Shown here in pieces: positions 1 through 8,532 of a stretch of 35,049 nucleotides of DNA. The notes below the pieces were generated by a model. It did not search any database, was not told the DNA's origin, and saw nothing but the letters and a program-made list of their open reading frames with translations. The position numbers and the translations under genes are program-made. This DNA is from Deltaproteobacteria bacterium (GTDB lineage: Bacteria > Desulfobacterota > Binatia > UBA9968 > JAJDTQ01). The stretch is taken from contig JAPOPM010000013.1 of the NCBI GenBank assembly GCA_026712905.1, forward strand, positions 1 through 35,049, given 5' to 3'. The number at the start of each line of letters is the position of its first letter. The stretch's first letter is position 1.

Positions 1-270
1 CGCGCGCAGGTGCGTGTCCCGGTTGGTGTACTCGATGAGCGTCTGGTTGATGTCGTAGTTGGCGGGGAGCCAGAGGAAGTCGAAACCGAAGGTCTTGTCG
101 AGGATGGCGAAGTTGGCGATGACGTTGGCGATCATCCAGGCCACGGTCGCGAACACGCCCAGCAGCACCAGGATCTGGATGGCAACGCCGCGTACCGCCT
201 CGTCGTACCACAGGCTGCCCAGGCTGAACGCGGGACCTGGAGGCGGACCGGGTATGTCGTTAGATTGCAC
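1..270 (-). CDS. aapQ: General L-amino-acid ABC transporter permease, N-terminal part (AapQ-like)
   Basis: This is the first 90 residues of an inner-membrane permease of the polar/general amino-acid ABC family; the rest lies beyond the left edge. A Trp-Tyr-Asp-Glu stretch is followed by one hydrophobic segment at about residues 29-50. The FGFDFLW segment near residue 62 and the NQTLIEY stretch are typical of AapQ/YhdX proteins, which pair with AapM and AapP in the complex fed by AapJ. The start is probably GTG at 270; a second in-frame GTG lies directly upstream at 273, and no in-frame ATG is near. It lies 107 bases downstream of aapJ on the same strand, the normal aapJQMP order. I infer identity from this order plus the N-terminal pattern, because the permease core motif is outside the window. 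Confidence 0.8.
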   Translation of the reverse strand, partial: MQSNDIPGPPPGPAFSLGSLWYDEAVRGVAIQILVLLGVFATVAWMIANVIANFAILDKTFGFDFLWLPANYDINQTLIEYTNRDTHLRA

Positions 271-309
271 CACGCCCGGTAGTCTATACGACAAGAGCCG
301 TATGGTTTA

Positions 310-340
310 CCAGTGTCGCGCGATGGCGGCGCGACACTGG
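310..340 (-). promoter_or_regulatory. Perfect stem-loop between aapJ and aapQ
   Basis: The arms at 310-321 and 329-340 are perfectly complementary (12 bp, starting CCAGTG) around a 7-base loop. No T-run follows on the minus strand, so it is not a classic intrinsic terminator. Stem-loops at this position, after a binding-protein gene and before the permeases, usually protect the upstream mRNA or partly stop transcription. That role is inferred. Confidence 0.6.
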
Positions 341-377
341 CTCCACACGACTCATGCCGTTGTGAAAACGATCCGGT

Positions 378-1415
378 CTACCGGAACGGCGGGGCGTAGA
401 GCAGTCCGCCGTTCGTCCACTGGGCGTTGAGTCCCCGATCGAGGGCGATGGGGGGCTTCTTGCCGAGGTGCTTCTCGAAGACCTCGCCGTAGTTGCCCAC
501 CTGCGCGATGATGTTCACCGCCCAGTCCTTGGACAACCCCAGCCGCTCGCGGCCCTGCAACTCCTCGACACCGAGCAGGCGGTTGACCTCCTTGTTCTTG
601 TTTTCCTTCGCCGCCATCGCCTTCACGTTCTTGGAGGTGACGCCCATCTCCTCGGCCGCGATCATGGCGTTGAGGGACCAGCGCACGATGTCCGCCCACT
701 GGTCGTCGCCGTGCCGCACGAGCGGACCCAGCGGCTCCTTGGAGATGATTTCCGGCAGAACCACGTGGTCGTCCGGGTTGTCGGTGGCGGCGCGGGTGGC
801 CGCCAGACCGGAGCGGTCGGTGGTGTACACGTCGCAGCGGCCGGCCAGGTAGTTGGTGCGCGCCTCGGTGTTGGTCTCGATGGGCACCGGCTCATACTTC
901 ATGTTGTTGGCGCGGAAGTAGTCCGCGAGGTTCAACTCCGTGGTGGTGCCGGTCTGGATGCAGACCGAAGCGCCGGCGAGGTCCTTGGCGGACTTGACGC
1001 CGAGCTTCTTCGGCGCCATGAAGCCCTGGCCGTCGTAGTAGTTGATGCCCACGAAGGTGAGCTGCAGGTCCACGTCCCGGCTGAAGGTCCAGGTCGTGTT
1101 GCGCGACAGCATGTCGATCTCGGCCGAACGCAGCGCGGTGAAACGCGTCTTGCCGGTGAGGTTCTTGTACTTGAGTTTGTTGGCGTCGCCGAATACCGCG
1201 GCGGCCACCGCCCGGCACACGTCGACGTCGAAGCCCTTCCACACGCCCTTGTCGTCCGGCGCGGCAAAACCCACCAAGCCGGTGTTGATGCCGCAGATCA
1301 GTTCGCCGCGCTGGCGGACGTCGTCCAAGGTCCCCGCCGATGCGAGGGAGACGGCCATCGCCAAACCGACCGCGGCCGCGACGCTGCTGGTAACTACACG
1401 TGACAGAATTCTCAT
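378..1415 (-). CDS. aapJ: General L-amino-acid ABC transporter, periplasmic binding protein AapJ
   Basis: The 345-residue protein captures amino acids in the periplasm and passes them to the AapQ/M permeases. Residues 1-27 form a Sec signal peptide (MRIL start, hydrophobic core, ASA before the cut), followed by GTLDDVRQRGELICGIN, the usual start of mature AapJ/BztA proteins. The extracellular solute-binding family 3 fold is evident throughout, and the length fits AapJ (about 340). An in-frame ATG further upstream at 1553 would bury the signal peptide. The start at 1415 is preceded by a strong AAGGAGG site with good spacing, so it is preferred. It is the first gene of the aap operon. Confidence 0.9.
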   Translation of the reverse strand: MRILSRVVTSSVAAAVGLAMAVSLASAGTLDDVRQRGELICGINTGLVGFAAPDDKGVWKGFDVDVCRAVAAAVFGDANKLKYKNLTGKTRFTALRSAEIDMLSRNTTWTFSRDVDLQLTFVGINYYDGQGFMAPKKLGVKSAKDLAGASVCIQTGTTTELNLADYFRANNMKYEPVPIETNTEARTNYLAGRCDVYTTDRSGLAATRAATDNPDDHVVLPEIISKEPLGPLVRHGDDQWADIVRWSLNAMIAAEEMGVTSKNVKAMAAKENKNKEVNRLLGVEELQGRERLGLSKDWAVNIIAQVGNYGEVFEKHLGKKPPIALDRGLNAQWTNGGLLYAPPFR

Positions 1416-1447
1416 GAGTATCCTCCTTGTCAGCGGAAAGTTGGCAT

Positions 1448-1477
1448 ATAGTAAGCCGATCACATATTGTTGAACAA
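1448..1477 (-). promoter_or_regulatory. Candidate aapJ promoter with overlapping palindromic operator
   Basis: On the minus strand a TTGTTC box (1472-1477) is separated by 18 bases from TACTAT (1448-1453), about 33 bases upstream of the aapJ start. The -35 box lies inside a perfect palindrome, TTGT-TGA-ACAA at 1467-1477, which fits the TNGTNNNACNA pattern of FadR-type GntR regulators. The rest of the 1416-1563 gap between livM and aapJ holds only a T-rich stretch on the minus strand and no gene. Matches to the promoter consensus are modest. Confidence 0.35.
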
Positions 1478-1563
1478 CCGGTTTATTTGAAGCCGGGAAA
1501 AAACTATGAAAAAAGCAACGATCCGCGGCATGTCCGGTCCTTTCGACCCCCAACGTTCGCCCT

Positions 1564-2916
1564 TTAACGGCGTTCCTCCGGGATCAGCCCCCGCGGAGCG
1601 AAGCGCAGCACCAGCAGGAGCACCACCCCCATCACCACCAGACGCATGTGGGCGGCGCTGTCCATGAGGTGGATGCGAAGCGGGTTGTCCGCGCCCAGGG
1701 GGGAGGTCAGCAAGTCCATCAGCCAGAGGCCCAGGGGCTCGGCTTCCACCCAGACGTACCACACCAGGAAACCGCCGAGGACGGCGCCCCAGTTGTTGCC
1801 GGAGCCGCCGACGATGACCATGACCCAGATGAGGAAGGTAAAGCGCAACGGGTGGTAGGTGGTGGGCGTGAACTGCCCGTCCAGGGTGACGAGCATGGCG
1901 CCGGCGATGCCCACCACGGCCGAGCCCAGCACGAACACTTGCAGGTGCCGCGCCGTGACGTCCTTGCCCATGGCCTCGGCCGCGGTCTCGTTGTCCCTGA
2001 TGGCGCGCATCATGCGTCCCCAAGGCGCTCGCAGCGCCGCCTCGGAGAGCCACATCAGCACCAGCAGCACCAGCGCGAAGAGACCCGCGTAGGAAAGCTT
2101 CACCACGATGGAAGACAGCTCCACCGGAGATGCGCCGAGGCTTTCCGCCCATTCCCGGAACCATACGGCGGCTTGAAGGTCCACCTCGTAAGGCACCGGC
2201 CGGGGCAGGCCGGTGACGTTCTTCACGCCCCGCGCCAGCCATTCCTCGTACTTGAGAAAGGCGACGATGATCTCGGAGATTCCCAGGGTAGCGATGGCGA
2301 GATAGTCGGCGCGCAGCCCGAGGCTGATCTTGCCCGCGGCCCAGGCCGCGCCCGCGGCCAGCGCGCCGCCCACGAACCACGACAGGACGACGGGCAGGCC
2401 GAAGCCGCCGAGGTAGCCGGTGCGCGACGGGTCCACCGCCTCGATGGCACGTACCGCGGGCTCGAACAGCGCCCGGGCCGCGAAGTAGCCGGCCGCCACC
2501 ACCAGCGCCACCGCCAGCCTGCGGTAGGGCGGCCGCCGCACCCTGCGGTGGACCAGCACCGCGGCCGCGATGGTGACGAGCGCCAGCGCCAGGGCCAGCA
2601 CCACGCCCGCGCCGCCCGCCTGCCACGCCGCCCCCACCGGCGGCATGGTCACCAGCACCCCCGCCAGTCCGCCCATGGCGGTGAAGCCCATGACCCCGGC
2701 GTTGAACAGACCGGCATAGCCCCACTGGATGTTCACCCCCAGCGTCATGACGGCCGAGATCAGGCACAGGTTCAGGATCGTCAGCGCCAGGGGCCAGCTC
2801 TGGCCGGCGCCCACGAGGCAGATGAGCGCCGCCATGGCGATGAACAGCAGCGTCTTTCCCGGGGTCCGCAGCGCCCGAACGGCGCGGACGGAAAGGGGCG
2901 CGGAAGCGTCGCTCAT
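1564..2916 (-). CDS. livM: Branched-chain amino-acid-type ABC transporter permease LivM
   Basis: This 450-residue, very hydrophobic inner-membrane protein is one half of the transmembrane channel of a HAAT-family importer. It has the family landmarks: WGYAGLFNAGVMGF in the first third (the LivM-type WGxxGxxxxGxxxF pattern), the GRMMRAIRDNETAAEAMG loop that contacts the ATPases, and a GGSGNNWGAVLGG stretch. It is longer than many LivM proteins (about 350-420) because of an insertion at roughly residues 110-180, which includes an Arg-rich linker. The ATG at 2916 overlaps the livH stop by 4 bases (ATGA), showing translational coupling. It is the last gene of the liv operon. Confidence 0.92.
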   Translation of the reverse strand: MSDASAPLSVRAVRALRTPGKTLLFIAMAALICLVGAGQSWPLALTILNLCLISAVMTLGVNIQWGYAGLFNAGVMGFTAMGGLAGVLVTMPPVGAAWQAGGAGVVLALALALVTIAAAVLVHRRVRRPPYRRLAVALVVAAGYFAARALFEPAVRAIEAVDPSRTGYLGGFGLPVVLSWFVGGALAAGAAWAAGKISLGLRADYLAIATLGISEIIVAFLKYEEWLARGVKNVTGLPRPVPYEVDLQAAVWFREWAESLGASPVELSSIVVKLSYAGLFALVLLVLMWLSEAALRAPWGRMMRAIRDNETAAEAMGKDVTARHLQVFVLGSAVVGIAGAMLVTLDGQFTPTTYHPLRFTFLIWVMVIVGGSGNNWGAVLGGFLVWYVWVEAEPLGLWLMDLLTSPLGADNPLRIHLMDSAAHMRLVVMGVVLLLVLRFAPRGLIPEERR

Positions 2917-3926
2917 GACGACTTCCCGCTGAAGATTCCGGTGGGCTTCACCAGCAGCACGACCACCAGGATGAAGAAAGACACAGCGAACTTGTAATCG
3001 GTGGAGAGGAACTGCACCAGGCCGTCGGGGCGCCAACCCTCCGGCCCCAGGTACGCCAGGAATTTCCGGTAGGGGTAGGTCAGAAACACCTCGGAGAAGG
3101 CCACCACGAAGCCGCCGACGATTGCGCCCAGGGGATTGCCCAGGCCGCCGACGATGGCCGCGGCGAAGATGGGCAGGAGTAGCTGCAGAAAGGTGAACGG
3201 CTTGAAGCTTTTGTCCAGGCCGTACAGGGTCCCCGCCACGGCCGCGAGACAGCCGACGATGAGCCAGGTCACCGCCACCACCCGTTCGGGGTTGATGCCG
3301 GACAGCAGGGCCAGGTCCTCGTTGTCCGAGAAGGCGCGCATGGACTTGCCGGTGCGGGTCCTCTCCAGGAACCAGAAGAGCGCCGCCACCAGCACCACCG
3401 CCACCACCACGCTGAGCGTCTGGGTGGTCTTGATGGCGAGGCCCTCGGACAACCCGCTCCAGGCCCTGAACTCCCGCACCGTGAACAGGAAGCGGGCGCC
3501 GTCCGTGAAGACCCGGTCGGCCGGTCCGATGACGAAGCGGATGATTCCGTTGAGGACGAACATGACCCCCACCGACACCACCAGCAGCAGCACCGGCTGC
3601 GCCCGGCTGCGCCGGTAGAAGCGGAAGACCCAGCGGTCCGTCAGCAGGCACAGCGCGGCGGTGGCCGCCATGCCCGCGGGCAGCGCCAGCAGCGCCGTGG
3701 GCAGCGGCCCGAGGGTCACGCCCCCGTACTGCAGCAGCCAGGTGAACAGGACGGTGACCATGGCGCCGAAGGCCATGATCTCGCCGTGGGCGAAGTTGGA
3801 GAAGCGCAGGACGCCGTACACCAGCGTGACCCCCATGGCGCCGAGGGCGAGCTGGCAGCCGTAGGCGGTGGCGGGAATCACCAGGAAGTTGGTGACCAGG
3901 ACGATCGCGTTGACGATGTCTTCCAA
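2913..3926 (-). CDS. livH: Branched-chain amino-acid-type ABC transporter permease LivH
   Basis: The 337-residue membrane protein is the partner of LivM in the importer channel. It shows the LivH N-terminal pattern (ALGAMGVTLVYGVLRFSNFAHG), the SDNEDLALLSGIN coupling region near residue 200, and the GGLGNPLGAIVGG stretch typical of this permease. About eight hydrophobic segments are visible. The ATG at 3926 lies 4 bases after the livF stop (3931), and its end overlaps the livM start. The order livG-livF-livH-livM differs from the E. coli order but is common in other proteobacteria. Confidence 0.93.
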   Translation of the reverse strand: MEDIVNAIVLVTNFLVIPATAYGCQLALGAMGVTLVYGVLRFSNFAHGEIMAFGAMVTVLFTWLLQYGGVTLGPLPTALLALPAGMAATAALCLLTDRWVFRFYRRSRAQPVLLLVVSVGVMFVLNGIIRFVIGPADRVFTDGARFLFTVREFRAWSGLSEGLAIKTTQTLSVVVAVVLVAALFWFLERTRTGKSMRAFSDNEDLALLSGINPERVVAVTWLIVGCLAAVAGTLYGLDKSFKPFTFLQLLLPIFAAAIVGGLGNPLGAIVGGFVVAFSEVFLTYPYRKFLAYLGPEGWRPDGLVQFLSTDYKFAVSFFILVVVLLVKPTGIFSGKSS

Positions 3927-3930
3927 TGGG

Positions 3931-4635
3931 TCACCCCCCGAGAAACGATTGCCGGACCTCGGCGTTGGCCAGCAGCATCTTTCCGGTGCCGGTGAAGCGG
4001 TTGCGGCCCTGCACCAGGACGTAGCCCTTGTCCGCCAGTTCCAGGGCCTGGCGCGCGTTCTGTTCCACGATCAGCACGGCGACGCCGCTCTGGGCGATGT
4101 CGAGAATGCGTTCGAATAGCTCGTGGGTGACGATGGGCGAAACCCCGGCGCTGGGCTCGTCGAGCATGAGCGCCCGCGGCCGGTTCATCAGCGCGCGGCC
4201 GATGGCCACCTGCTGGCGCTGGCCGCCGGACAACTCACCGGCGGGCTGCCGGCGCTTGTCCTTCAGCGCCGGGAACAGGCCGTAGACCTCGTCCAGGGTG
4301 CCGGCGATGTCGTCGGTGCGGACGAACGCGCCCATCTCCAGGTTCTCCTGCACCGTCAGCGAGCGGAACACGTTGTCGGTCTGCGGCACGAACCCCATGC
4401 CCTTGCGCGCCCGCGCCTGCGGCGCCAGCGCGGTGATGTCCTCGCCGGCGAGGCGCACCGACCCCGAGCGAAGCGTCAGCATGCCGAAGAGCGCGCGCAT
4501 GGCCGTGGACTTGCCGGCGCCGTTGGGACCCACCACCACGGTGATCTCGCCGCGCTCCGCGGCGATGGCGCAACCCCGGAGGATGTCCGGGCCGCCATAG
4601 CCGCCGACGAGGTCCGCGCCGGTCAGAAAGCTCAC
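3931..4635 (-). CDS. livF: Branched-chain amino-acid-type ABC transporter ATPase LivF
   Basis: This cytoplasmic ATP-binding subunit has 234 residues, the usual LivF length. Visible motifs are Walker A GPNGAGKST, the signature LSGGQRQQVAIGRAL and Walker B ALMLDEPSAG, followed by LIVEQNARQAL, the LivF-typical switch region. The start is GTG at 4635, which overlaps the livG stop (GTGA). A longer in-frame reading upstream exists but would overlap livG extensively and lacks support. It works as a heterodimer with LivG to drive LivHM. Confidence 0.92.
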   Translation of the reverse strand: MSFLTGADLVGGYGGPDILRGCAIAAERGEITVVVGPNGAGKSTAMRALFGMLTLRSGSVRLAGEDITALAPQARARKGMGFVPQTDNVFRSLTVQENLEMGAFVRTDDIAGTLDEVYGLFPALKDKRRQPAGELSGGQRQQVAIGRALMNRPRALMLDEPSAGVSPIVTHELFERILDIAQSGVAVLIVEQNARQALELADKGYVLVQGRNRFTGTGKMLLANAEVRQSFLGG

Positions 4636-5414
4636 AAGCGTCGCTCCTCGCGCGTCACCAACCCGCGGCCGAGATAGGCCTCGATGACCCGCTCGTCGGA
4701 TTGCACCTCCGGAAAGGACCCTTGGGTCAGCACCCTTCCCTCGGCCATGACGATGACCGGATCGCACAGGAGCGAGATCAGCTCCATGTCGTGCTCGATG
4801 ATGCAGAAGGTGTAACCGTGGTGCAGGTTGAGGCGCAGGATGGCGCCGGCGATGTCCTTGAGGAGGGTGCGGTTGACCCCCGCGCCCACCTCGTCGAGCA
4901 GCACCAAGCGCGGCTCCGCCATCATGGTGCGCCCCAGTTCCAACAGCTTCTTCTGTCCGCCGGAAAGGTTGCCGGCCAACTCCCCCGCCACGCCCTCGAG
5001 CTTCAGGAACTCGATGACCTCGTCGGCGCGGGCGCCGTTGGCGGATTCCTGGGCACGGATACGGCCCGGCCTGAGCCACACGTCCAGCAGGCTCTCGCCG
5101 GACTGGCCGGCCGGCACCGTCATGAGGTTCTCGCGTACGGTCAGCGTGGAGAACTCGTGGGCGATCTGGAACGTGCGCAGGACGCCCTTGGCGAAGAGCT
5201 CGTGGGGCGCGAGCCCGGTGATGTCCTCGCCCTCGAGGTAGACTCTTCCGGATGTTGGCTTATGGACGCCCGCGATGACGTTGAAGAGGGTTGTCTTGCC
5301 GGCGCCGTTGGGTCCGATGAGCCCGGTGATGGCTCCTTGCTCAAGTTCCAGCGAGGCGCCGTCCACGGCTCGGATGCCGCCGAAGTGCATGTGCAGGTTC
5401 TCTACGGCGATCAT
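4632..5414 (-). CDS. livG: Branched-chain amino-acid-type ABC transporter ATPase LivG
   Basis: This 260-residue ATPase has Walker A GPNGAGKTT (residues 33-41), a LivG-typical helical insertion after FSTLTVRENLM, the signature LSGGQKKLLELGRTM and Walker B LVLLDEVGAGVN. The Val after DE replaces the usual Pro or Ala of LivG, a mild oddity that keeps the catalytic Glu. FCIIEHDMELI carries the switch His. It is the first gene after the binding protein and sits downstream of the terminator-like hairpin at 5467-5497. Its stop overlaps the livF GTG start. Confidence 0.93.
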   Translation of the reverse strand: MIAVENLHMHFGGIRAVDGASLELEQGAITGLIGPNGAGKTTLFNVIAGVHKPTSGRVYLEGEDITGLAPHELFAKGVLRTFQIAHEFSTLTVRENLMTVPAGQSGESLLDVWLRPGRIRAQESANGARADEVIEFLKLEGVAGELAGNLSGGQKKLLELGRTMMAEPRLVLLDEVGAGVNRTLLKDIAGAILRLNLHHGYTFCIIEHDMELISLLCDPVIVMAEGRVLTQGSFPEVQSDERVIEAYLGRGLVTREERRL

Positions 5415-5466
5415 CGGCGCGATGTGTCCCGACGAGCTATGCCACTGCGCACGGATTCACAACGAA

Positions 5467-5497
5467 AAGGCGGACGGGTCTTCGACCCGTCCGCCTT
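5467..5497 (-). terminator. Strong hairpin between the binding-protein gene and livG
   Basis: The arms 5467-5480 and 5484-5497 form a perfect 14-bp stem with a 3-base TTC loop, followed by TTTTCG on the minus strand. The plus strand also has TTCTTT after it. It lies within the 149-base gap between the binding-protein stop (5564) and the livG start (5414). It probably ends most transcripts after the binding-protein gene and lets some read through. No other signal was seen in this gap. Confidence 0.8.
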
Positions 5498-5563
5498 CTT
5501 TACCCCATTCGCGCGCTCGCAGGCAAGGATCAATGAAGCCTGCCGGCACTCGTATCGGTGCGT

Positions 5564-6748
5564 CTACCGGAACTTGACTGTCGTGATCTTGCCGCCCTTG
5601 ACGACGATCTGGCGGTAGTTGCCGGCGCTCTCGCCCGGGCCGATCAGTTCCACCGCCGAGGCGCCGACGTAGTCCACGTCACCGCCGCCGGCGATGATCT
5701 TGAGCGCCTTGGCCAGCTCACCCGGATAGATCTTCTCGCCCGGGGCGTTGGCCACCATCAAGACCTTGTCCTTGAGCTTGCCGCTCTCGGCCGACTTCGC
5801 CGCCTGCATGGCCAGCATGATCAGGGCGGCCGCGTCATACGATTCGCCCACGAAGGGACTGTCCGATTTCACATTGGCCGCCTTGGCGATCTCGTCGAGC
5901 TTGGTTTTCCCCGGACTGTCGGTGCCTGGATGGGCGCCGATGGCGCCTTCGAGGTCCTTGCCGATGGCTTTGGTCAAGGAATCGCTGATCATGCCGTCAG
6001 GCAGATAGAACTTGTCGAAAGCGCCGGTGTCGAGGGCGCCCTGGATGATGCCCTTGCCGCCCTGGTCGGCGTAACCGGCCACGATCAGGATGTCGCCGCC
6101 CGCCGCGGCCAGTGCCGCCACCTCCGCGCTGTAGTCGCCCTTGCCGTCCTCGTGGGGGGCCGAGATCGTAATCTTGCCGCCGCCCTTCTTCACGTTGGCG
6201 GCGATGCTGTCCGCCAGACCCTTGCCGTAGTCGTTGTTGGTGTAGGTCAGCGCGGCCTCCTTGATCCCCATGTCCTTCAGGATGTCCGCGACGATCGCGC
6301 CCTGGCGGGCGTCGGACGGCGCGGTGCGGAAGAAGAGGCCGTTGTCCTCGATGGTGGACAGTGCCGGGGAGGTGGCCGACGGCGAGATCATCACGATACC
6401 GTTGGGCTTGGCCACGTTCCCGAGCATGGCGATGGTGACGCCCGAACAGTCGCCGCCGACGATGGCGTTGACCTTGTCCGAGGTGACGATGCGCTCGGTC
6501 GCCGCGGATCCGGCCGCGGCGTCGCCGCAGGTGGAATCGGCGCGTACGGAAATCACCTTGGCGCCGCCAAGCAACGCGCCGCTGTCACTGACCTCCTTCA
6601 TGGCAAGCTCGGCGCCCGCCGCCATTTGGGGTGTCAGCGATTCGATGGGTCCGGTGTATCCGAAAACCACGCCCAGCTTGACGTCGGCGGCGTAGAGCGC
6701 GCCAGCGTTCATGACAATGAACAGAATAGCAACAATCAGCCTTTTCAT
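5564..6748 (-). CDS. Branched-chain amino-acid-type ABC transporter binding protein (LivK family)
   Basis: The 394-residue periplasmic protein of the leucine-type binding family (receptor-ligand-binding region) has a signal peptide at residues 1-20 (MKRLIVA start, ALYA before the cut). Mature sequence begins DVKLGVVFGYTGPIESLTPQ, the usual first strand of this fold, and IVGGDCSGVTIAM and PSATSPALS are the ligand-loop regions. Start 6748 is chosen over an in-frame ATG at 6775 because AAGGAGG sits just upstream and the signal peptide begins there. The family binds Leu/Ile/Val but also amides, urea and aromatic acids. With a large catabolic operon next door, the ligand may not be an amino acid; that is inference. 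Confidence 0.9.
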   Translation of the reverse strand: MKRLIVAILFIVMNAGALYAADVKLGVVFGYTGPIESLTPQMAAGAELAMKEVSDSGALLGGAKVISVRADSTCGDAAAGSAATERIVTSDKVNAIVGGDCSGVTIAMLGNVAKPNGIVMISPSATSPALSTIEDNGLFFRTAPSDARQGAIVADILKDMGIKEAALTYTNNDYGKGLADSIAANVKKGGGKITISAPHEDGKGDYSAEVAALAAAGGDILIVAGYADQGGKGIIQGALDTGAFDKFYLPDGMISDSLTKAIGKDLEGAIGAHPGTDSPGKTKLDEIAKAANVKSDSPFVGESYDAAALIMLAMQAAKSAESGKLKDKVLMVANAPGEKIYPGELAKALKIIAGGGDVDYVGASAVELIGPGESAGNYRQIVVKGGKITTVKFR

Positions 6749-6864
6749 GACGACCTCCTTGGTTGGGAACCGCATGTCGGCAAGACCTTAGCCGAGTTGT
6801 CTACTGTTTTGCAATAGCTGTCTGCAAATGAGAGGATCCAACGAGAAAGAATAGGCAAACTTTT

Positions 6865-6877
6865 TGTAATCGTTACA
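6865..6877. promoter_or_regulatory. Palindrome upstream of the liv operon (operator candidate)
   Basis: TGTAA-TCG-TTACA is a perfect 13-base palindrome in the 217-base gap between sthA (stop 6966) and the liv binding-protein gene (start 6748). It is about 117 bases upstream of the liv start, in an AT-richer segment than its surroundings, as expected of a promoter region. A TTGCA-ACAG pattern repeated about every 12 bases lies closer to the start (about 6800-6826). I found no convincing -35/-10 pair. The regulator is unknown. Confidence 0.3.
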
Positions 6878-6965
6878 GTTCTGCCGGCACCGAGACCGTT
6901 TGATAATGAAATGGGTCGATCAGCCATGAGTTCCTGGACGGCGGTGGCAGGCATCGTCACGCGCC

Positions 6966-8399
6966 TCAGTCGGCCAGTTGCTTGACCCCGTTCAGCGCGG
7001 CGATCTTGTAGGCCTCTCCCATGGTGGGAAAGTTGAAGACGTTGTCGATGAAGTAGTCGATGGTGCCGTTGAAGCTCATCACCGCCTGGCCGATGTGGAT
7101 CAGCTCGCACGCTTGGTCGCCGATGATGTGTACGCCCAGCAGGTGTCCGCCGTTGGGCTCGAACAGGAGGGTCAGCATGCCGTGGGGGTCCCCGATGATG
7201 CCGGCCTTGGTCACCTCGTCGTAGGTGGCCACGCCCTTGGCGTAGGGCATGCCCCTGGCGTCCAGCTCGACCTGGGTATAGCCGATCATGGCGATCTCGG
7301 GGATGGTGTAGACGCACATGGGGAAGAGCGCGCGGCGTCCGCCCGCCCGGCGCCCGAGGGCGTAGCTCGCGGCCATGCGGCCCTGCTCGCTGCTGGTGGA
7401 GGCCAGCGCCGGGAAGCCGATGACGTCGCCGGCGGCATAGATGCTGGGGATCGACGTCTGGAAGAGCTCGTTGACCTTGATGAGTCCGTACTCGGTGGTC
7501 TCCACTCCCACGTCTTCCAACCCCAGGACCTTGGATGCCACCTCGCGCCCGCTGGCCACGATCACCGCGTCGGTCTCCAGCGTCCGGCCGTCGGCGAGAG
7601 CCACGCGCGCCCTTTCCTCCGATCCCGGGATGCGCTCGATCTTCTCGTACCAGGAGTTCCAGACGAACTCGACGCCCGAATCCTCCATGCGCCGAATGAG
7701 CAGATCGACCAGTGACTCTTCCGCGAAGGTGAGGAAGGAATGGTCCCGCTGGATCAGCGACACCTTGCACCCCAGCACCGCGAAGGCCGAGCCGTATTCC
7801 GCCCCGATGACCCCGGCCCCCACGACCACCAGCGATTCGGGCAGGGACTTGCGCTTGAACTCCAGGGTAAACACCGAGTCGGAATCGTAGATGACCTCGT
7901 TGTCCACCGGAATGTCGGGAACGAAACGCGGCGTCGATCCGGAGGCGATGATGATCTTCCCCGCCTTCAGGGTGATGGCCTCCATGGGGTTCTTGAGCAG
8001 CCATGCGTGCACCGAGTCGGGGGCCTCCACGGTGGCGTGATAACCGCGGTAGATGTCGATGCGGTCCTGATCGCGGTAGGCTTGAAGCTGCTCTTCCATC
8101 ATCGCGACGCGCCGTTCCACCACCTTGCGCACGCGCACGAACAGGTCCGACAGGGTGATGTCCTTCTTCTGGGTGAAGTCGGTGCCGTAGAACTGGCGCT
8201 GGCGCACTCCGCGCAGGTAGAGGATGGCCTCGCGCAGGGTCTTGCTGGGGATGGTGCCCGAAAGGAGGGTGATCCCGCCCAGGGTCTCCCGACGCTCCAG
8301 GATGGCGACCCGGGCGCCCATCTCGCACGCCTGGATGGCGGCCGTGAAGCCCGCGGGACCGCTGCCGATGACGATGACGTCGTAGTCGAAAGACTGCAT
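6966..8399 (-). CDS. sthA: Soluble (Si-specific) NAD(P)+ transhydrogenase
   Basis: The 477-residue cytoplasmic flavoprotein moves reducing equivalents between NADPH and NAD+. It has an N-terminal FAD-binding VIGSGPAGFTAA motif, a central NAD(P) motif VVVGAGVIGAEYG, an ATG-like YAAGDVIGFPALAS segment, and the C-terminal dimerisation domain of the pyridine nucleotide-disulfide oxidoreductase family. The redox-active disulfide site of lipoamide dehydrogenase is absent: the stretch GGITLLSGTIPSKTLREA contains no Cys, as expected of transhydrogenases rather than disulfide reductases. The length fits SthA (about 465). It is separated from the exporter gene upstream by a terminator (8508-8524), so it is probably transcribed on its own. 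Confidence 0.9.
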   Translation of the reverse strand: MQSFDYDVIVIGSGPAGFTAAIQACEMGARVAILERRETLGGITLLSGTIPSKTLREAILYLRGVRQRQFYGTDFTQKKDITLSDLFVRVRKVVERRVAMMEEQLQAYRDQDRIDIYRGYHATVEAPDSVHAWLLKNPMEAITLKAGKIIIASGSTPRFVPDIPVDNEVIYDSDSVFTLEFKRKSLPESLVVVGAGVIGAEYGSAFAVLGCKVSLIQRDHSFLTFAEESLVDLLIRRMEDSGVEFVWNSWYEKIERIPGSEERARVALADGRTLETDAVIVASGREVASKVLGLEDVGVETTEYGLIKVNELFQTSIPSIYAAGDVIGFPALASTSSEQGRMAASYALGRRAGGRRALFPMCVYTIPEIAMIGYTQVELDARGMPYAKGVATYDEVTKAGIIGDPHGMLTLLFEPNGGHLLGVHIIGDQACELIHIGQAVMSFNGTIDYFIDNVFNFPTMGEAYKIAALNGVKQLAD

Positions 8400-8503
8400 G
8401 AGGTCTTGTCTCGCTCGGGCCTGTTACGTGAGTCTTATGGAACAACCGTTTTTGTTCGATGCGTTAGCGGATCGTCGGAGAATCCATAGCAGATTGGACG
8501 CGG

Positions 8504-8524
8504 AAAAGTCACGCACGGCGTGAC
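8504..8524 (-). terminator. Intrinsic terminator after the catabolic operon
   Basis: GTCACGC (8508-8514) and GCGTGAC (8518-8524) form a perfect 7-bp GC-rich stem with a 3-base loop. It is followed by TTTT (8507-8504) on the minus strand and begins 9 bases after the TSUP gene stop. It marks the end of the minus-strand catabolic operon. The rest of the 8400-8532 gap holds a weak 6-bp inverted repeat (8440-8457) and no gene. Confidence 0.65.
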
Positions 8525-8532
8525 GCAGGACG

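Noticed and set aside
8440..8457. Terminator formed by GAACAA and TTGTTC arms
   Set aside because: The stem is only 6 bp, AT-rich, and lacks a T-run in the right place; the better terminator is at 8504-8524.
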